The position numbers and the translations under genes were made by a program. Of a stretch of 64,000 nt of DNA, positions 33,872 to 43,475 are shown piece by piece; position 1 is the first letter of the stretch; each line of letters opens with the position of its first letter. A model generated the notes under the pieces. It had not been told where the DNA came from, did not search any database, and was given only the letters and a program-made list of their open reading frames with translations. This stretch comes from Streptomyces acidicola. Its GTDB lineage: Bacteria; Actinomycetota; Actinomycetes; Streptomycetales; Streptomycetaceae. The stretch lies in NCBI RefSeq assembly GCF_009377235.1, contig NZ_VMNX01000012.1, positions 1 through 64,000 of the forward strand, given 5' to 3'.

Positions 33872-34087
33872 TCAGCCCTTCCAGCAGCGCGTCACACGGC
33901 CGTCCCTGACCTCGAAGTTCAGCCGGCCCACGCGGTACTCCATGGTGATGATCGCGCCCGGCGGCAGCGACCGGACCGTGGACCAGCCGTGCTCCCGGGC
34001 GCGGCGCTCGGCGCTGCTCGCCTCAAGGCCGACGTAGGTGTCCGGACTGTCCTGGGGCTCCGGGGGCGGAGTGGGGATGGGTGCCAT
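33872..34087 (-). CDS. Small I78-type peptidase inhibitor-like protein
   Basis: A 71-residue protein. The C-terminal GRLNFEVRDGRVTRCWKG matches the I78 inhibitor signature (R-L-N-x-x-x-D...G-x-x-x-x-x-C), and YVGLEASSAERRAREHGW matches its N-terminal helix. The fold is like the potato/eglin inhibitors: a reactive loop around PPGAIITMEYR. No signal peptide is visible, so it may act inside the cell or have another role. The ATG at 34087 was chosen; an extension upstream is not coding-like. Two S1 proteases are encoded about 10 kb away, but no link is shown. Confidence 0.75.
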   Translation of the reverse strand: MAPIPTPPPEPQDSPDTYVGLEASSAERRAREHGWSTVRSLPPGAIITMEYRVGRLNFEVRDGRVTRCWKG

Positions 34088-34508
34088 GACGGCCACGTTA
34101 GGCGGCGCCCCGCGCGCACGGAAGCCCGGGCCCGCGGAGGCGTTCCACCGCACCGGCCGGGACGGGTGTGGCAGAGGGTCACTGTTCCCCTGCGGTCACA
34201 CTTGTGTCACAGGACCACGACACGCGTTACGGCCGAACCGCGTCACACGTACGAGCGGTTCCGTACGTGTCACGCCCGCTGTCGTACGTAATTCCCGGCC
34301 GACATGACGCCGTCTCGAATAGCACCTCGGAAAACGGGCCGCCGATCGCACGGAGACCGCATTTCTTTCCGATTACCGGTGTTCCCGGGAAGCCCGCGCC
34401 GCACAGGCAATACACAGTTAGGCGCAGGCCCAGGACGCCGGGCGGCGATGGGACGTGGCGACGGCCTCCTCGTCGTCGAGCAGTAGCGGGCGCGGCCGGC
34501 CGGGCGCG
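34088..34508. other. Intergenic region with CGTACGT-type inverted repeat
   Basis: 421 bases, no gene seen. ACACGTACG (34245-34253) and CGTACGTGT (34262-34270) form a 9-bp inverted repeat with an 8-base spacer, upstream of the I78 gene. CGTACGT recurs at about 34283. A regulator site is plausible. Confidence 0.35.
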
Positions 34509-35339
34509 TCACTCGACCGCGGCCACCTTCACCGCGAGGTCGTTGTCCCCCGTGTAATACGGCCCCGCCAGGACCGGGCCGTACTCGGTCTCCAGGGTCG
34601 CCTTCGGGTAGGTGAAGATCGGCTTCTTGTCGGCGATGTCGTCGAGGAGGCGCGCGATCCGTACCCGGGGTCCGGTCACCCCGTCCGGCCGGAGCCACAG
34701 GTCCCACAGGCCGGGGCGGAGAGCCCGGTACGGCACGGTGAAGCGGAACTCGGACCGGTCGGCGGTGAGACCGGCGCGCACGACAGCCTCCGGTGCCTTC
34801 CTGGCCACCAGCTCGACGTACGCGTCCGGCGCCAGCCCGGTGCCGTACACCCGCGCCTTGACGCTCAGCTCGTCCTTGTCCACGAGGATTTCGCCCGCCT
34901 CGGCGTGCGGGGCGCGCAGCCAGCTGCGGACGGTGAGGTTGCCGTACCTGGTCGAGTACGGGACGCGGGCGGCGACGTGCCCGTGGGAGCCGTCGGGCAC
35001 GCGGTCGACGAGGGCGCGCAGGTCGTTGACGCCGGGCGCCAGGCGGCGCGGCTCGTCGTCGGACACCTGAACGTACACGTCCCAGCGGCCCTCGGGGAGC
35101 TCGACGCTGCTGGGCAGGGCGGCCCTGAGGCGGCCGTCGGCGGCCGGAGTGAGGGGCAGGCGCACCTCCTGCTCGCTGTCGCGGAGCCTCAGGAGGAGAT
35201 GGGCGGGCGCGGACTCGCCGCTGTCGGTGACGTCGAAGGTGAGGCCGCCCGCGGAGTCGGCGACGCAGTCGGCACGCGGACCCGGGACGGGGGCCTCGTG
35301 GAGGTGCTGGTTCGCTGCGGTGGGAGCCGGCGTCGTCAT
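34509..35339 (-). CDS. Conserved actinobacterial protein, beta-rich, operon with GT4
   Basis: A 276-residue protein, predicted soluble, rich in beta-type segments. Repeated units like HLLLRLRDSEQEVRLPLTP, RWDVYVQVSDDEPRRL and LWDLWLRPDGVTGPRVRI suggest tandem Ig-like or carbohydrate-binding-like folds. Similar proteins in Streptomyces are sometimes called transferases without proof; I do not recognise a catalytic motif. Its ATG overlaps the stop of the upstream glycosyltransferase (ATGA), so the pair is translationally coupled and probably works on the same glycan. Confidence 0.7.
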   Translation of the reverse strand: MTTPAPTAANQHLHEAPVPGPRADCVADSAGGLTFDVTDSGESAPAHLLLRLRDSEQEVRLPLTPAADGRLRAALPSSVELPEGRWDVYVQVSDDEPRRLAPGVNDLRALVDRVPDGSHGHVAARVPYSTRYGNLTVRSWLRAPHAEAGEILVDKDELSVKARVYGTGLAPDAYVELVARKAPEAVVRAGLTADRSEFRFTVPYRALRPGLWDLWLRPDGVTGPRVRIARLLDDIADKKPIFTYPKATLETEYGPVLAGPYYTGDNDLAVKVAAVE

Positions 35340-36598
35340 GCGGTGCGTCCCTTCCCGAAAGCGGTGCGACCCGCGTCCCGTACGGCGTACGCGCCGGCGA
35401 GCAGCGCTGCCCGGGTGCGGTGCAGCGAACCGCGCGTCCGCCCGCCCGGCGAGTTCCCGCCACCGGCGAGCAGTGCGGAGAAGAGCGACTCGTGGTGCTC
35501 GGCGATGCGGGACGGATCGAAGCGTTCGGAGTCCTTGAGCGCCGCGTGCGCCATCCGCTGCCGCAGCGCGTCGTCGTTGATCAGTTCGAGCAGGCCCTCG
35601 GCGATGGCCTGGACGTTGCCGACCTCGACGAGACGCCCGTCGACGCCGTTGTCGATGATCTCGCCGGGCCCGTGCGGGCAGTCCGTGGAGACGACTGGCA
35701 GGCCGCAGCGCATGGCCTCGACGATCGTCATGCCGAAGGACTCCATGCTGGAGGTGACGGCGGCGATGGAGCCCTTGGCCCACTCCGGCTCGATGGGGTT
35801 GGCCGGACCCATGAGGTAGACGTGGTTGTAGAGGCCCATCCGGTCGATCAGCTCGCGGAGTTTGTCCTTCTGTTTGCCGCCTCCGTAGATCCGCAGGCGC
35901 CAGTCGGGCCGCTGGGTGCGTACCGTGTCGAAGGCCCTGATCAGCAGGTCGTACCGCTTGACGGGGGCCAGCCGTCCGGCCGCGACGACCCACTTGCCGG
36001 AGCCGTCCGCGGGGTCGATGCCCGGCCGCGGCACCGGGTTGGGCACGCCCTGCACCCGGACACCGGGCAGCCGCATCCTGTCGCGGTACGCGCGGGCGTC
36101 GGCCTGAGTGGTCGTGGTGACCGCGTCGAGGCGCGGGTAGAGGCCGCGCAGCGTGGCGCGCAGGGCCGCTGGGTGGCTGTCGAGCGTGAGGTGCTCCTGG
36201 CCGACACGGACCGGGCCACGGCGGGTCTCCCGCGCCAGGTGCACGTTCAGGCCCGGCCTGGTGCCGACGACCACGTCCGCCTCGACCGTGGCGAGGTGCT
36301 CGGCGATACGCCGGTCCGTGAGGGCGCTGTACTGCTCGTAACGGCCCTCCGCGCGCGGGAAGACGCGCGCCGGGCGGCCCAGATCCGGATCCTCGGCGTC
36401 GGCGCCGTCCGGGCGGACGTCGACGAGGTGGCGCACGCGGACCCGCGGGCCGGGCGTGAAGACCGGTTCGTCGCGGTGCCGGAAGACCGAGACGACCTCG
36501 ACGTCGTGCTGCTCGGCCAGAGCGTTCGCGAGGTTGTACGTGGTCCGGATCGTCCCCCCGATGCCGTATGCGTTGTGTATCAGGAAAGAGATATGCAT
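35336..36598 (-). CDS. Family 4 glycosyltransferase (GT-B)
   Basis: A 420-residue GT-B enzyme. The N-terminal ISFLIHNAYGIGGTIRTTYNLA has the acceptor-domain glycine loop. AAGRLAPVKRYDLLIRAF opens the donor domain, and SSMESFGMTIVEAMRCGLPVVSTDCPHGPGEII is the E-x7-E retaining signature. It probably transfers a hexose in envelope glycan or teichoic-acid-type synthesis. The ATG at 36598 is preceded by GGGGG. It shares a transcript with the coupled downstream gene (34509-35339). Confidence 0.88.
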   Translation of the reverse strand: MHISFLIHNAYGIGGTIRTTYNLANALAEQHDVEVVSVFRHRDEPVFTPGPRVRVRHLVDVRPDGADAEDPDLGRPARVFPRAEGRYEQYSALTDRRIAEHLATVEADVVVGTRPGLNVHLARETRRGPVRVGQEHLTLDSHPAALRATLRGLYPRLDAVTTTTQADARAYRDRMRLPGVRVQGVPNPVPRPGIDPADGSGKWVVAAGRLAPVKRYDLLIRAFDTVRTQRPDWRLRIYGGGKQKDKLRELIDRMGLYNHVYLMGPANPIEPEWAKGSIAAVTSSMESFGMTIVEAMRCGLPVVSTDCPHGPGEIIDNGVDGRLVEVGNVQAIAEGLLELINDDALRQRMAHAALKDSERFDPSRIAEHHESLFSALLAGGGNSPGGRTRGSLHRTRAALLAGAYAVRDAGRTAFGKGRTA

Positions 36599-36750
36599 GT
36601 CCCCCGAACCCCCTGTTTCCCTGGTCTCATCCGCCTAGCAGATGGTTGGACCCGGGAACCCCGCACTTGGTTGGGCTTCATCATCAACTTGTGCTGGAAC
36701 GGTTGCCCGATCGGTAGGCGATACGGGGAACCTTTCGACCGCAGACGCAC

Positions 36751-37299
36751 TCAGCAGCCCGGGACGGACCGCTGGCCGCTCAGCTTGATCAGTCCGCACA
36801 GCGTTTTGACGGACACCTTCCAGGTGCCGTTCTGCTCGACCGCGGTGCCCTTCGCGTTCGGCAGGACGGTGGCACCCTTCATGAGCAGCGAGTACGTCAC
36901 TTTCGCGTCGGTCGCCGAGGTGAACTCGACCTTCGTGACCTTCGCCGAGATCTGCCGTCCGCGCTCGACGCGGCTGAGGGCGTCGAGGACCGGCCCCATC
37001 ATCTTGCCGTTCTCCAGGACGGCCTGCCGGTCCTTCTTCGACGTGTGGGAGTTGAAGAACTTCTCCCAGTTCGCCGTGATCTCCTTCTTGGCCGCACCGG
37101 GGTCGGCCGGTTGGGCCGCGCTCGGACTCGCGCTGGGCGTCGCCACGACGCTCGTGGTCCTGTCCGCCATACGGACGGACGCGGCGCTGTCGCCCTTGCC
37201 GCCCTCGCCGCATCCCGTGAGGGCGAGGGCGAGGACCGCCCCCGCGGTCAGTGCCCCCAGCCGTCCGCTCCTCCCCCTGAGGTAGCTCCCGAGAACCAT
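36751..37299 (-). CDS. Lipoprotein with Mtb12-like C-terminal domain
   Basis: A 182-residue lipoprotein. The signal ends in LALTGCGEG, a good lipobox with Cys near residue 26, so it is anchored on the outer leaflet. A Ser/Ala/Pro linker follows, then ITANWEKFFNSHTSKKDRQAVL...PVLDALSRV...AKVTYSLLMKG...GTWKVSVKTLCGLIKLSG, matching the low-molecular-weight antigen MTB12-like domain, which is of unknown function and related to the nuclear transport factor 2-like fold. The start at ATG 37299 is preferred; GTG 37311 is close and possible. Confidence 0.82.
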   Translation of the reverse strand: MVLGSYLRGRSGRLGALTAGAVLALALTGCGEGGKGDSAASVRMADRTTSVVATPSASPSAAQPADPGAAKKEITANWEKFFNSHTSKKDRQAVLENGKMMGPVLDALSRVERGRQISAKVTKVEFTSATDAKVTYSLLMKGATVLPNAKGTAVEQNGTWKVSVKTLCGLIKLSGQRSVPGC

Positions 37300-37434
37300 C
37301 TGGCTCACCACCGGCTGTCGGTCCGGGCCGTGCGCGCCCGGTGCTTTCAGGGTCGGCTCGCAGCGGGCATCGTGCAACTCCATCAGCGGACCGTGCACCC
37401 TGTCCGTCGCGGTACGGCCTCGCGACAACGCCGA

Positions 37435-37464
37435 GGGTCCCGACCGGCGCGCCGGTCGGGACCC
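37435..37464 (-). terminator. Terminator after the Rpf-LysM gene
   Basis: GGGTCCCGACCGGC and its exact complement, 14 bp with a 2-base centre, 24 bases past the stop of the Rpf-like gene. Confidence 0.75.
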
Positions 37465-37487
37465 CGTGCCCGGGACGGGGAGTTGGC

Positions 37488-38682
<1,195 letters not shown>

Positions 38683-39456
38683 GTGCCGCGCATGCTCGAC
38701 GTCAGCGACGACGTACGCGCCGAGATCGGCGACGAAGAAGCAGACCGGCTGCTCGCCGGAGAGAACGCCCCCGGCAGTTATGACTGCACGTCCTGCCGCA
38801 CCCCGGGCGACTCCGAGCAGGAGCGCACCAGCACCGTGCTGTTCATCGGCGACGAGACCGCCGTCCTCGCCTTCGCCCACGCCACCTGTCTGCCCTCGCA
38901 GGTCGTCCAGGTCACCGAGGAGCAGCTGCAGGGCGCCGTCCGGTCCATCTCGGCCGACGGGGGCGCCGCCAAGGCCGTGCCCGAGCAGGCCGTGCTCGGT
39001 GTCACCAGCGGACTCGTCCTGATCAACGGCGAGCTGCACCCGGCGCTCGTCGTCGAACCGACCGCCCCCATCGCCCGCCCCGGCACGACCACGACGGGCG
39101 ACGACTTCCTGCCGCTGCTCATCGAGCAGGGCTTCATGCCGCTGACCGAGATCGACTCGGTCCCGTCGGTGCTGCACGGCTGGTCCGTGCTGCTCGCCAT
39201 GGGACAGCTGCACGCCATCCTCCAGCCGGGCGCGGACGGCGGCCAGCCGGTCGCCTGGTGGCAGGCCCACCAGGCGCTCCAGGTCGCCGACAGCTGGCGC
39301 GCGGCCGCCAACAAGCACCAGCAGGTGCTGTTGTTCGCGGCCCCGGTCGGTTCCATCGGCCGCCAGCCCCGCGAGGACCTGCTGCGCGACGCGCTCGACA
39401 AGGCCGCGGCGAACGGGAAGCTGGTGGCGGCGACGCTCCCGCTGGCCGGCACGTGA
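38683..39456 (+). CDS. Conserved actinobacterial protein of unknown function
   Basis: A 257-residue, mostly acidic soluble protein. Near the N terminus SYDCTSCRTPGD gives a C-x2-C pair, and a further Cys occurs in AHATC, which could be a metal or redox site, but I do not recognise the family. The middle (VLGVTSGLVLINGELHPALVVEPTAPI) is beta-rich, and the C-terminal half is helical with repeated Trp/His (AWWQAHQALQVADSWRAAANKHQQ). The GTG at 38683 has GAGGAG upstream. A terminator hairpin at 39520-39537 follows, so it is probably monocistronic. Confidence 0.7.
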   Translation: MPRMLDVSDDVRAEIGDEEADRLLAGENAPGSYDCTSCRTPGDSEQERTSTVLFIGDETAVLAFAHATCLPSQVVQVTEEQLQGAVRSISADGGAAKAVPEQAVLGVTSGLVLINGELHPALVVEPTAPIARPGTTTTGDDFLPLLIEQGFMPLTEIDSVPSVLHGWSVLLAMGQLHAILQPGADGGQPVAWWQAHQALQVADSWRAAANKHQQVLLFAAPVGSIGRQPREDLLRDALDKAAANGKLVAATLPLAGT

Positions 39457-39519
39457 ACGCTCCGCTTCGGGGACCGTGAAGGGTCCGCTCGTCGGTCGCG
39501 TGCGGGTCGTTCATGGCCC

Positions 39520-39537
39520 GCGCCCCCGACGGGGCGC
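39520..39537 (+). terminator. Terminator hairpin
   Basis: GCGCCCC-CGAC-GGGGCGC, 7-bp stem with 4-base loop, 63 bases past the stop of the preceding gene. Confidence 0.55.
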
Positions 39538-39578
39538 TGGACCGGGGCCTTTCCAATTCGGCCTAACGGCCGCATCCG

Positions 39579-40025
39579 TTGGGCCATGACGTCGTTGGCA
39601 CAGACGTGCACGCATACGACGTTCCCCGCCGCCACGCCTACCAGCCGAGTCCGTCCTTGCGGCCGGCCCAGGGCCCCTCGGCCACGCCGATCTACGACGC
39701 TCTCTACGCCGAGTGGGTCAAGTCCTACCGGGCACTGCCCGGCGACCGTCACGGCGAGGAGGACCTGGGGTTCCAGTCCTTCTTCGGCAACTCCTCGCAC
39801 GGCACCGGCTCGTACGGTGCGTACCAGTCGGGGGTGTACGGCGGCCGCCATGGCGCGGCCCCGCACGCGACCGGCCACTTCGCCCCCCAGCAGGGCACCC
39901 GGCAGCAGGGCTCCGCGGCCCCGGTGACGTCCGTGTGGCAGCCGGTCGGACGGATGCCCACCGGGCACACCGGCATGCACCACATCCCGGCCGCGCTGCC
40001 GCCGGGCCCACGCCGGGGCCACTGA
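39579..40025 (+). CDS. Small Gly/His/Gln-rich protein, DUF6643-like
   Basis: A protein of up to 148 residues that resembles a Streptomyces-specific family of low-complexity proteins. A short ordered stretch, PSATPIYDALYAEWVKSYRALPGDR, is followed by Gly/Ser/His/Tyr/Gln-rich sequence likely to be disordered (GSYGAYQSGVYGGRHGAAPHA). The start is uncertain: TTG 39579 gives the longest product, GTG 39606 begins nearer the conserved part, and neither has a clear ribosome binding site. It is convergent with der and separated by a strong terminator. Function unknown. Confidence 0.6.
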   Translation: MGHDVVGTDVHAYDVPRRHAYQPSPSLRPAQGPSATPIYDALYAEWVKSYRALPGDRHGEEDLGFQSFFGNSSHGTGSYGAYQSGVYGGRHGAAPHATGHFAPQQGTRQQGSAAPVTSVWQPVGRMPTGHTGMHHIPAALPPGPRRGH

Positions 40026-40029
40026 CACA

Positions 40030-40094
40030 CGAGGAGGGCGGCCTCCTCAAGGTCCCCGGATCTCCCGGACGCCTTGAGGAGGCCGCCCTCCTCG
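40030..40094. terminator. Strong two-way terminator downstream of der
   Basis: A 23-bp perfect inverted repeat (CGAGGAGGGCGGCCTCCTCAAGG and complement, shown here as arms 40030-40052 and 40072-40094) with a 19-base loop, between convergent stops at 40025 and 40115. Confidence 0.85.
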
Positions 40095-40114
40095 TCGTCA
40101 CCGTTACGCGGACG

Positions 40115-41593
40115 TCACTTCTTCTTGCCGCGCTTCTCGCGCACCCGCACCGAGATATGGATCGGCGTCCCCTCGAAGCCGAACTCCTCGCGCAGCCGCC
40201 GCTCGACGAAGCGCCGGTAGCCGGCCTCGATGAAGCCCGAGGCGAAGAGCACGAACCGCGGCGGCTTGGTGCCCGCCTGGGTGCCGAAGAGGATGCGCGG
40301 CTGCTTACCGCCCCGGATCGGGTGCGGGTGGGCGGAGACCAGCTCACCGAGGAACGCGTTGAGGCGGCCCGTCGGGACCCGGGTCTCCCAGCCCGCCAGG
40401 GCCGACTCGATCGCCGGGACCAGCTTCTCCATGTGCCGCCCGGTGCGCGCCGAGACGTTGACCCGGGGCGCCCACGCGACCTGGCCGAACTCGGTCTCGA
40501 TCTCCCGCTCCAGGTAGTAGCGGCGCTCCTCGTCGAGGGTGTCCCACTTGTTGTACGCGATGACCATCGCCCGCCCGGACTCCACGGCCATCGTGACGAT
40601 GCGCTGGTCCTGTACGGAGATGGACTCGGCGGCGTCGATCAGGATGACCGCGACCTCGGCCTTCTCCACGGCCGCCGCGGTGCGCAGCGAGGCGTAGTAG
40701 TCGGCGCCCTGCTGGAGGTGGACGCGCTTGCGGATGCCCGCCGTGTCGACGAACTTCCAGGTGACGCCGCCAAGTTCGATGAGCTCGTCGACCGGGTCGC
40801 GGGTGGTGCCCGCCAGTTCGTTGACGACTACGCGCTCTTCGCCCGCCACCTTGTTCAGCAGCGAGGACTTGCCGACGTTCGGGCGGCCGATGAGGGCGAT
40901 ACGGCGTGGGCCGCCGAGCCCGGTGCCAAAGGTCTGCGCGGGCGCCTCGGGCAGCGCCTCCAGGACGGCGTCCAGCATGTCGCCGGTACCGCGGCCGTGC
41001 AGCGCGGACACCGGGTGCGGTTCGCCGAGCCCGAGGGACCACAGGTACGACGCGTCGGCCTCACCGCTCGGGCCGTCGACCTTGTTCGCGCACAGGACGA
41101 CGGGCTTGCCGGCCTTGCGCAGCAGCCGTACGACGGCCTCGTCGGTGTCCGTGGCGCCGACCTTGGCGTCGACGACGAACACGACCGCGTCGGCCGCCTC
41201 GATCGCGAACTCGGCCTGGGCGGCGACGGAGGCGTCGATACCCATGACGTCCTGCTCCCAGCCGCCGGTGTCGACGACCTTGAAGCGGCGGCCCGCCCAC
41301 TCGGCCTCGTACGTGACACGGTCGCGGGTGACGCCCGGCTTGTCCTCGACGACCGCCTCACGGCGGCCGATGATGCGGTTCACCAATGTCGACTTGCCGA
41401 CGTTCGGGCGGCCGACGACGGCGAGGACGGGCAGCGGTCCGTGCCCGGCCGCCTCGATGGCGCCCTCGACGTCCTCGATGTCGAAGCCCTCTTCGGCGGC
41501 GAGCTCCATGAACTCCGCGTACTCGGCGTCGCCAAGCTCTCCGTGCTCGTGCTCGTACTCGCCCGAGCCGTCGGAGGGGATGTGGTCGTTCAT
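40115..41593 (-). CDS. der: Ribosome assembly GTPase Der (EngA)
   Basis: A 492-residue double-GTPase. The G1 loops are GRPNVGKS at 61-68 and again near 235, with DTGGWEQ and DTAGIRKR as the G3 regions and ANKVDG / NKWDT as G4. A C-terminal KH-like domain follows ([28 protein letters not shown]). Der is needed for 50S subunit maturation. An acidic N-terminal extension of about 50 residues is typical of actinobacterial Der. GAGGT precedes the ATG. It is the last gene of the aroH-tyrA-cmk-plsC-der operon, 75 bases after the acyltransferase gene. Confidence 0.95.
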   Translation of the reverse strand: MNDHIPSDGSGEYEHEHGELGDAEYAEFMELAAEEGFDIEDVEGAIEAAGHGPLPVLAVVGRPNVGKSTLVNRIIGRREAVVEDKPGVTRDRVTYEAEWAGRRFKVVDTGGWEQDVMGIDASVAAQAEFAIEAADAVVFVVDAKVGATDTDEAVVRLLRKAGKPVVLCANKVDGPSGEADASYLWSLGLGEPHPVSALHGRGTGDMLDAVLEALPEAPAQTFGTGLGGPRRIALIGRPNVGKSSLLNKVAGEERVVVNELAGTTRDPVDELIELGGVTWKFVDTAGIRKRVHLQQGADYYASLRTAAAVEKAEVAVILIDAAESISVQDQRIVTMAVESGRAMVIAYNKWDTLDEERRYYLEREIETEFGQVAWAPRVNVSARTGRHMEKLVPAIESALAGWETRVPTGRLNAFLGELVSAHPHPIRGGKQPRILFGTQAGTKPPRFVLFASGFIEAGYRRFVERRLREEFGFEGTPIHISVRVREKRGKKK

Positions 41594-41668
41594 GAAGTCG
41601 GTACCTCGTTCATCGTGGTGATCGGTGGAACGCTCCGGTGTGCGGGTGATCCACTACTCAAGTGTGGT

Positions 41669-42316
41669 TCAGCGGCCGGTGAGCCGCCTGGCATTTTCCA
41701 GGTGCCCGGAGAGCTGCTTCTGGATGCGCTCGGTCGCCTCGTCGAGCGCCTTGCGCGTGCGCCGCCCACTGCCGTCGTCCGCCTCGAACGGGTCGCCGAA
41801 GACGACGTCGATGCGGTGGCGCAGCGGGGGCAGCGCCTTTATCAACCGGCCTGGCTTCTCAGAACTTCCCAGCACCGCGACCGGCACGATCGGGGCGCCG
41901 CTGCGGACCGCGAAGTACGAGAGCCCGGCGCGCAGGGAGGCGAAGTCGCCCTCGCCGCGGGTGCCCTCGGGGAAGATGCCGAGAACACCGCCGTTCTCCA
42001 GGACGCCGAGCGCCTGGGTGATGGCCGTGCGGTCGGCGGTCGAACGGTCCACCTTCAGCTGTCCGACGGCGCGCATGAAGGGGTCGAGCGGGCCGACGAA
42101 CGCCTCCTTCTTGACCAGGAAGTGCGACGGCCGGGGCGCCACGCCGATGACCATCGGGCCGTCGATGTTGTGCGAGTGGTTGACGGCGAGGATCACCGGG
42201 CCGGTCGCGGGCACCTTCCAGGCGCCGAGCACACGCGGCTTCCACAGCCCGTACATCAGGCCGACGCCGATACGGCGCCCGACCTCGGCCCCGCGTTCGG
42301 AAGGTGCCCCGGTCAC
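41669..42316 (-). CDS. 1-acyl-glycerol-3-phosphate acyltransferase (PlsC-like)
   Basis: A 215-residue acyltransferase. The H-x4-D motif is NHSHNIDG, the phosphate-binding motif is FPEGTRG, and VPVAVLG corresponds to motif IV. It transfers an acyl chain to lysophosphatidate or a related acceptor at the membrane during phospholipid synthesis. The GTG at 42316 overlaps the cmk stop (GTGA), so translation is coupled. A gene of this family between cmk and der is the normal actinobacterial arrangement. Confidence 0.88.
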   Translation of the reverse strand: MTGAPSERGAEVGRRIGVGLMYGLWKPRVLGAWKVPATGPVILAVNHSHNIDGPMVIGVAPRPSHFLVKKEAFVGPLDPFMRAVGQLKVDRSTADRTAITQALGVLENGGVLGIFPEGTRGEGDFASLRAGLSYFAVRSGAPIVPVAVLGSSEKPGRLIKALPPLRHRIDVVFGDPFEADDGSGRRTRKALDEATERIQKQLSGHLENARRLTGR

Positions 42317-42990
42317 TTCCCCGCCCGCTTCTCCTCGACGAGGGTGACCACGCACTCGATGACCTGCTGGAGCGTGAGGTCCGAGGTGTCCACCTCGACC
42401 GCGTCGTCCGCCTTGGCGAGCGGCGAGGTCTTGCGGCTGGAGTCGGCGGCGTCCCGCTTGAGCAGCGCCTCGCGGGTGGCGTTGACGTCGGCGCCCTTGA
42501 GCTCACCGTTGCGGCGGGCGGCGCGGGCCTCCGAAGAGGCGGTGAGGAAGATCTTCAGGTCGGCGTCCGGCAGCACGGTGGTGCCGATGTCACGGCCCTC
42601 GACGACGATGCCGTTCTCCGCGCCGGCCGCGATCGACCGCTGGAGCTCGGTGATCCGGGTACGCACCTCGGGCACCGCGCTGACCGCGCTGACCTTGGAG
42701 GTGACCTCCTGCGTACGGATCGGACCGGCCACATCCGTCCCGTCCACGGTGATGCTCGGCGCGGACGGATCGGTCCCGGAGACGATCTCCGCCTTGCCGG
42801 CCACGGCGGCGATCGCCGAGGGGTCGTCTATGTCGATCCCGTTGTTCACCATCCACCAGGTGATCGCCCGGTACTGGGCGCCGGTGTCCAGGTAGCTCAG
42901 CCCGAGCTGCGTGGCGACGGCCTTCGAGGTGCTCGACTTGCCCGTGCCGGAGGGGCCGTCGATGGCGACAATCACTGCGGCGCGTTCCAC
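42313..42990 (-). CDS. cmk: Cytidylate kinase
   Basis: A 225-residue NMP kinase. The P-loop IVAIDGPSGTGKSSTSKAVA is at the N terminus, LGLSYLDTGAQYRAITW binds CMP, IVVEGRDIGTTVLPDADLKIFL is the conserved core, and SRKTSPL / DAVEVDTSDLT end the family pattern. It phosphorylates CMP and dCMP. I start at GTG 42990 with GGAAAGG upstream; the longer frame runs into a Pro/Arg stretch without support. It is coupled to the plsC-like gene. A perfect 18-bp palindrome lies 42-59 bases upstream. Confidence 0.93.
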   Translation of the reverse strand: MERAAVIVAIDGPSGTGKSSTSKAVATQLGLSYLDTGAQYRAITWWMVNNGIDIDDPSAIAAVAGKAEIVSGTDPSAPSITVDGTDVAGPIRTQEVTSKVSAVSAVPEVRTRITELQRSIAAGAENGIVVEGRDIGTTVLPDADLKIFLTASSEARAARRNGELKGADVNATREALLKRDAADSSRKTSPLAKADDAVEVDTSDLTLQQVIECVVTLVEEKRAGK

Positions 42991-43031
42991 TGTGGGGGCA
43001 CCTTTCCTGGTCCGGGGTGGTGGAGGGGGCG

Positions 43032-43049
43032 CTAAGCGGCGCCGCTTAG
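43032..43049. promoter_or_regulatory. Perfect palindrome CTAAGCGGCGCCGCTTAG
   Basis: 18-bp fully symmetric sequence 42 bases upstream of the cmk GTG. It could be an operator, or a short RNA hairpin controlling entry into cmk. Confidence 0.4.
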
Positions 43050-43129
43050 GTGCCCCGGACAAGGGTACTGGGTGCGCGTCGCTCATCTGGCCGTACCCAG
43101 GGGCCCCACGACCGTATCGTTCGCGTGCC

Positions 43130-43250
43130 CTACTGGCGGAGTGCCCACCCCCGCTCCCGCAACGCCGCCGTCAGCACCGGCACCGCCCTCGGCTCCACCA
43201 TCAACTGCACCAGACCGGCCTGCTGCCCCGTCGCATGCTCGATCCGTACG
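43130..43250 (-). pseudogene. Duplicated tyrA 3' fragment (121 bp)
   Basis: Identical over 121 bp to the end of tyrA at 43355-43475, including the stop codon. It encodes about the last 39 tyrA residues (ending LREREGWALRQ-like ALRERGWALRQ) but has no start or ribosome binding site, so it is a gene fragment. Confidence 0.85.
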
Positions 43251-43354
43251 ACCAACCCTCGACGCCGCCCTCGCACCGCTCGGCGCCAGGGGCGCCTCCC
43301 AGGCTTCGGGACTGCTGCGGCGGCCTCCGACCGCCGACATCAAGGCACCCCGCA

Positions 43355-43475
43355 CTACTGGCGGAGTGCCCACCCCCGCTCCCGCAACGCCGCCGTCAGC
43401 ACCGGCACCGCCCTCGGCTCCACCATCAACTGCACCAGACCGGCCTGCTGCCCCGTCGCATGCTCGATCCGTACG
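43355..43475 (-). repeat. tyrA 3' end, second member of 121-bp direct repeat
   Basis: This stretch is inside the intact tyrA gene and matches 43130-43250 base for base. The offset is 225 bp. Confidence 0.9.

Larger units (their letters stand above)
42991..43354. other. Spacer between tyrA and cmk carrying duplicated tyrA 3' DNA
   Basis: 364 bases. From the tyrA side: a 104-bp stretch of unknown origin (43251-43354), a 121-bp copy of the tyrA 3' end (43130-43250), and a region with an 18-bp palindrome before cmk. No intact gene is supported. Confidence 0.7.

Noticed and set aside
43083-43373. Open frame spanning the duplicated tyrA segment
   Set aside because: It arises from reading the duplicated DNA in a different frame; the repeated peptide reflects the DNA repeat and not a real repeat protein.
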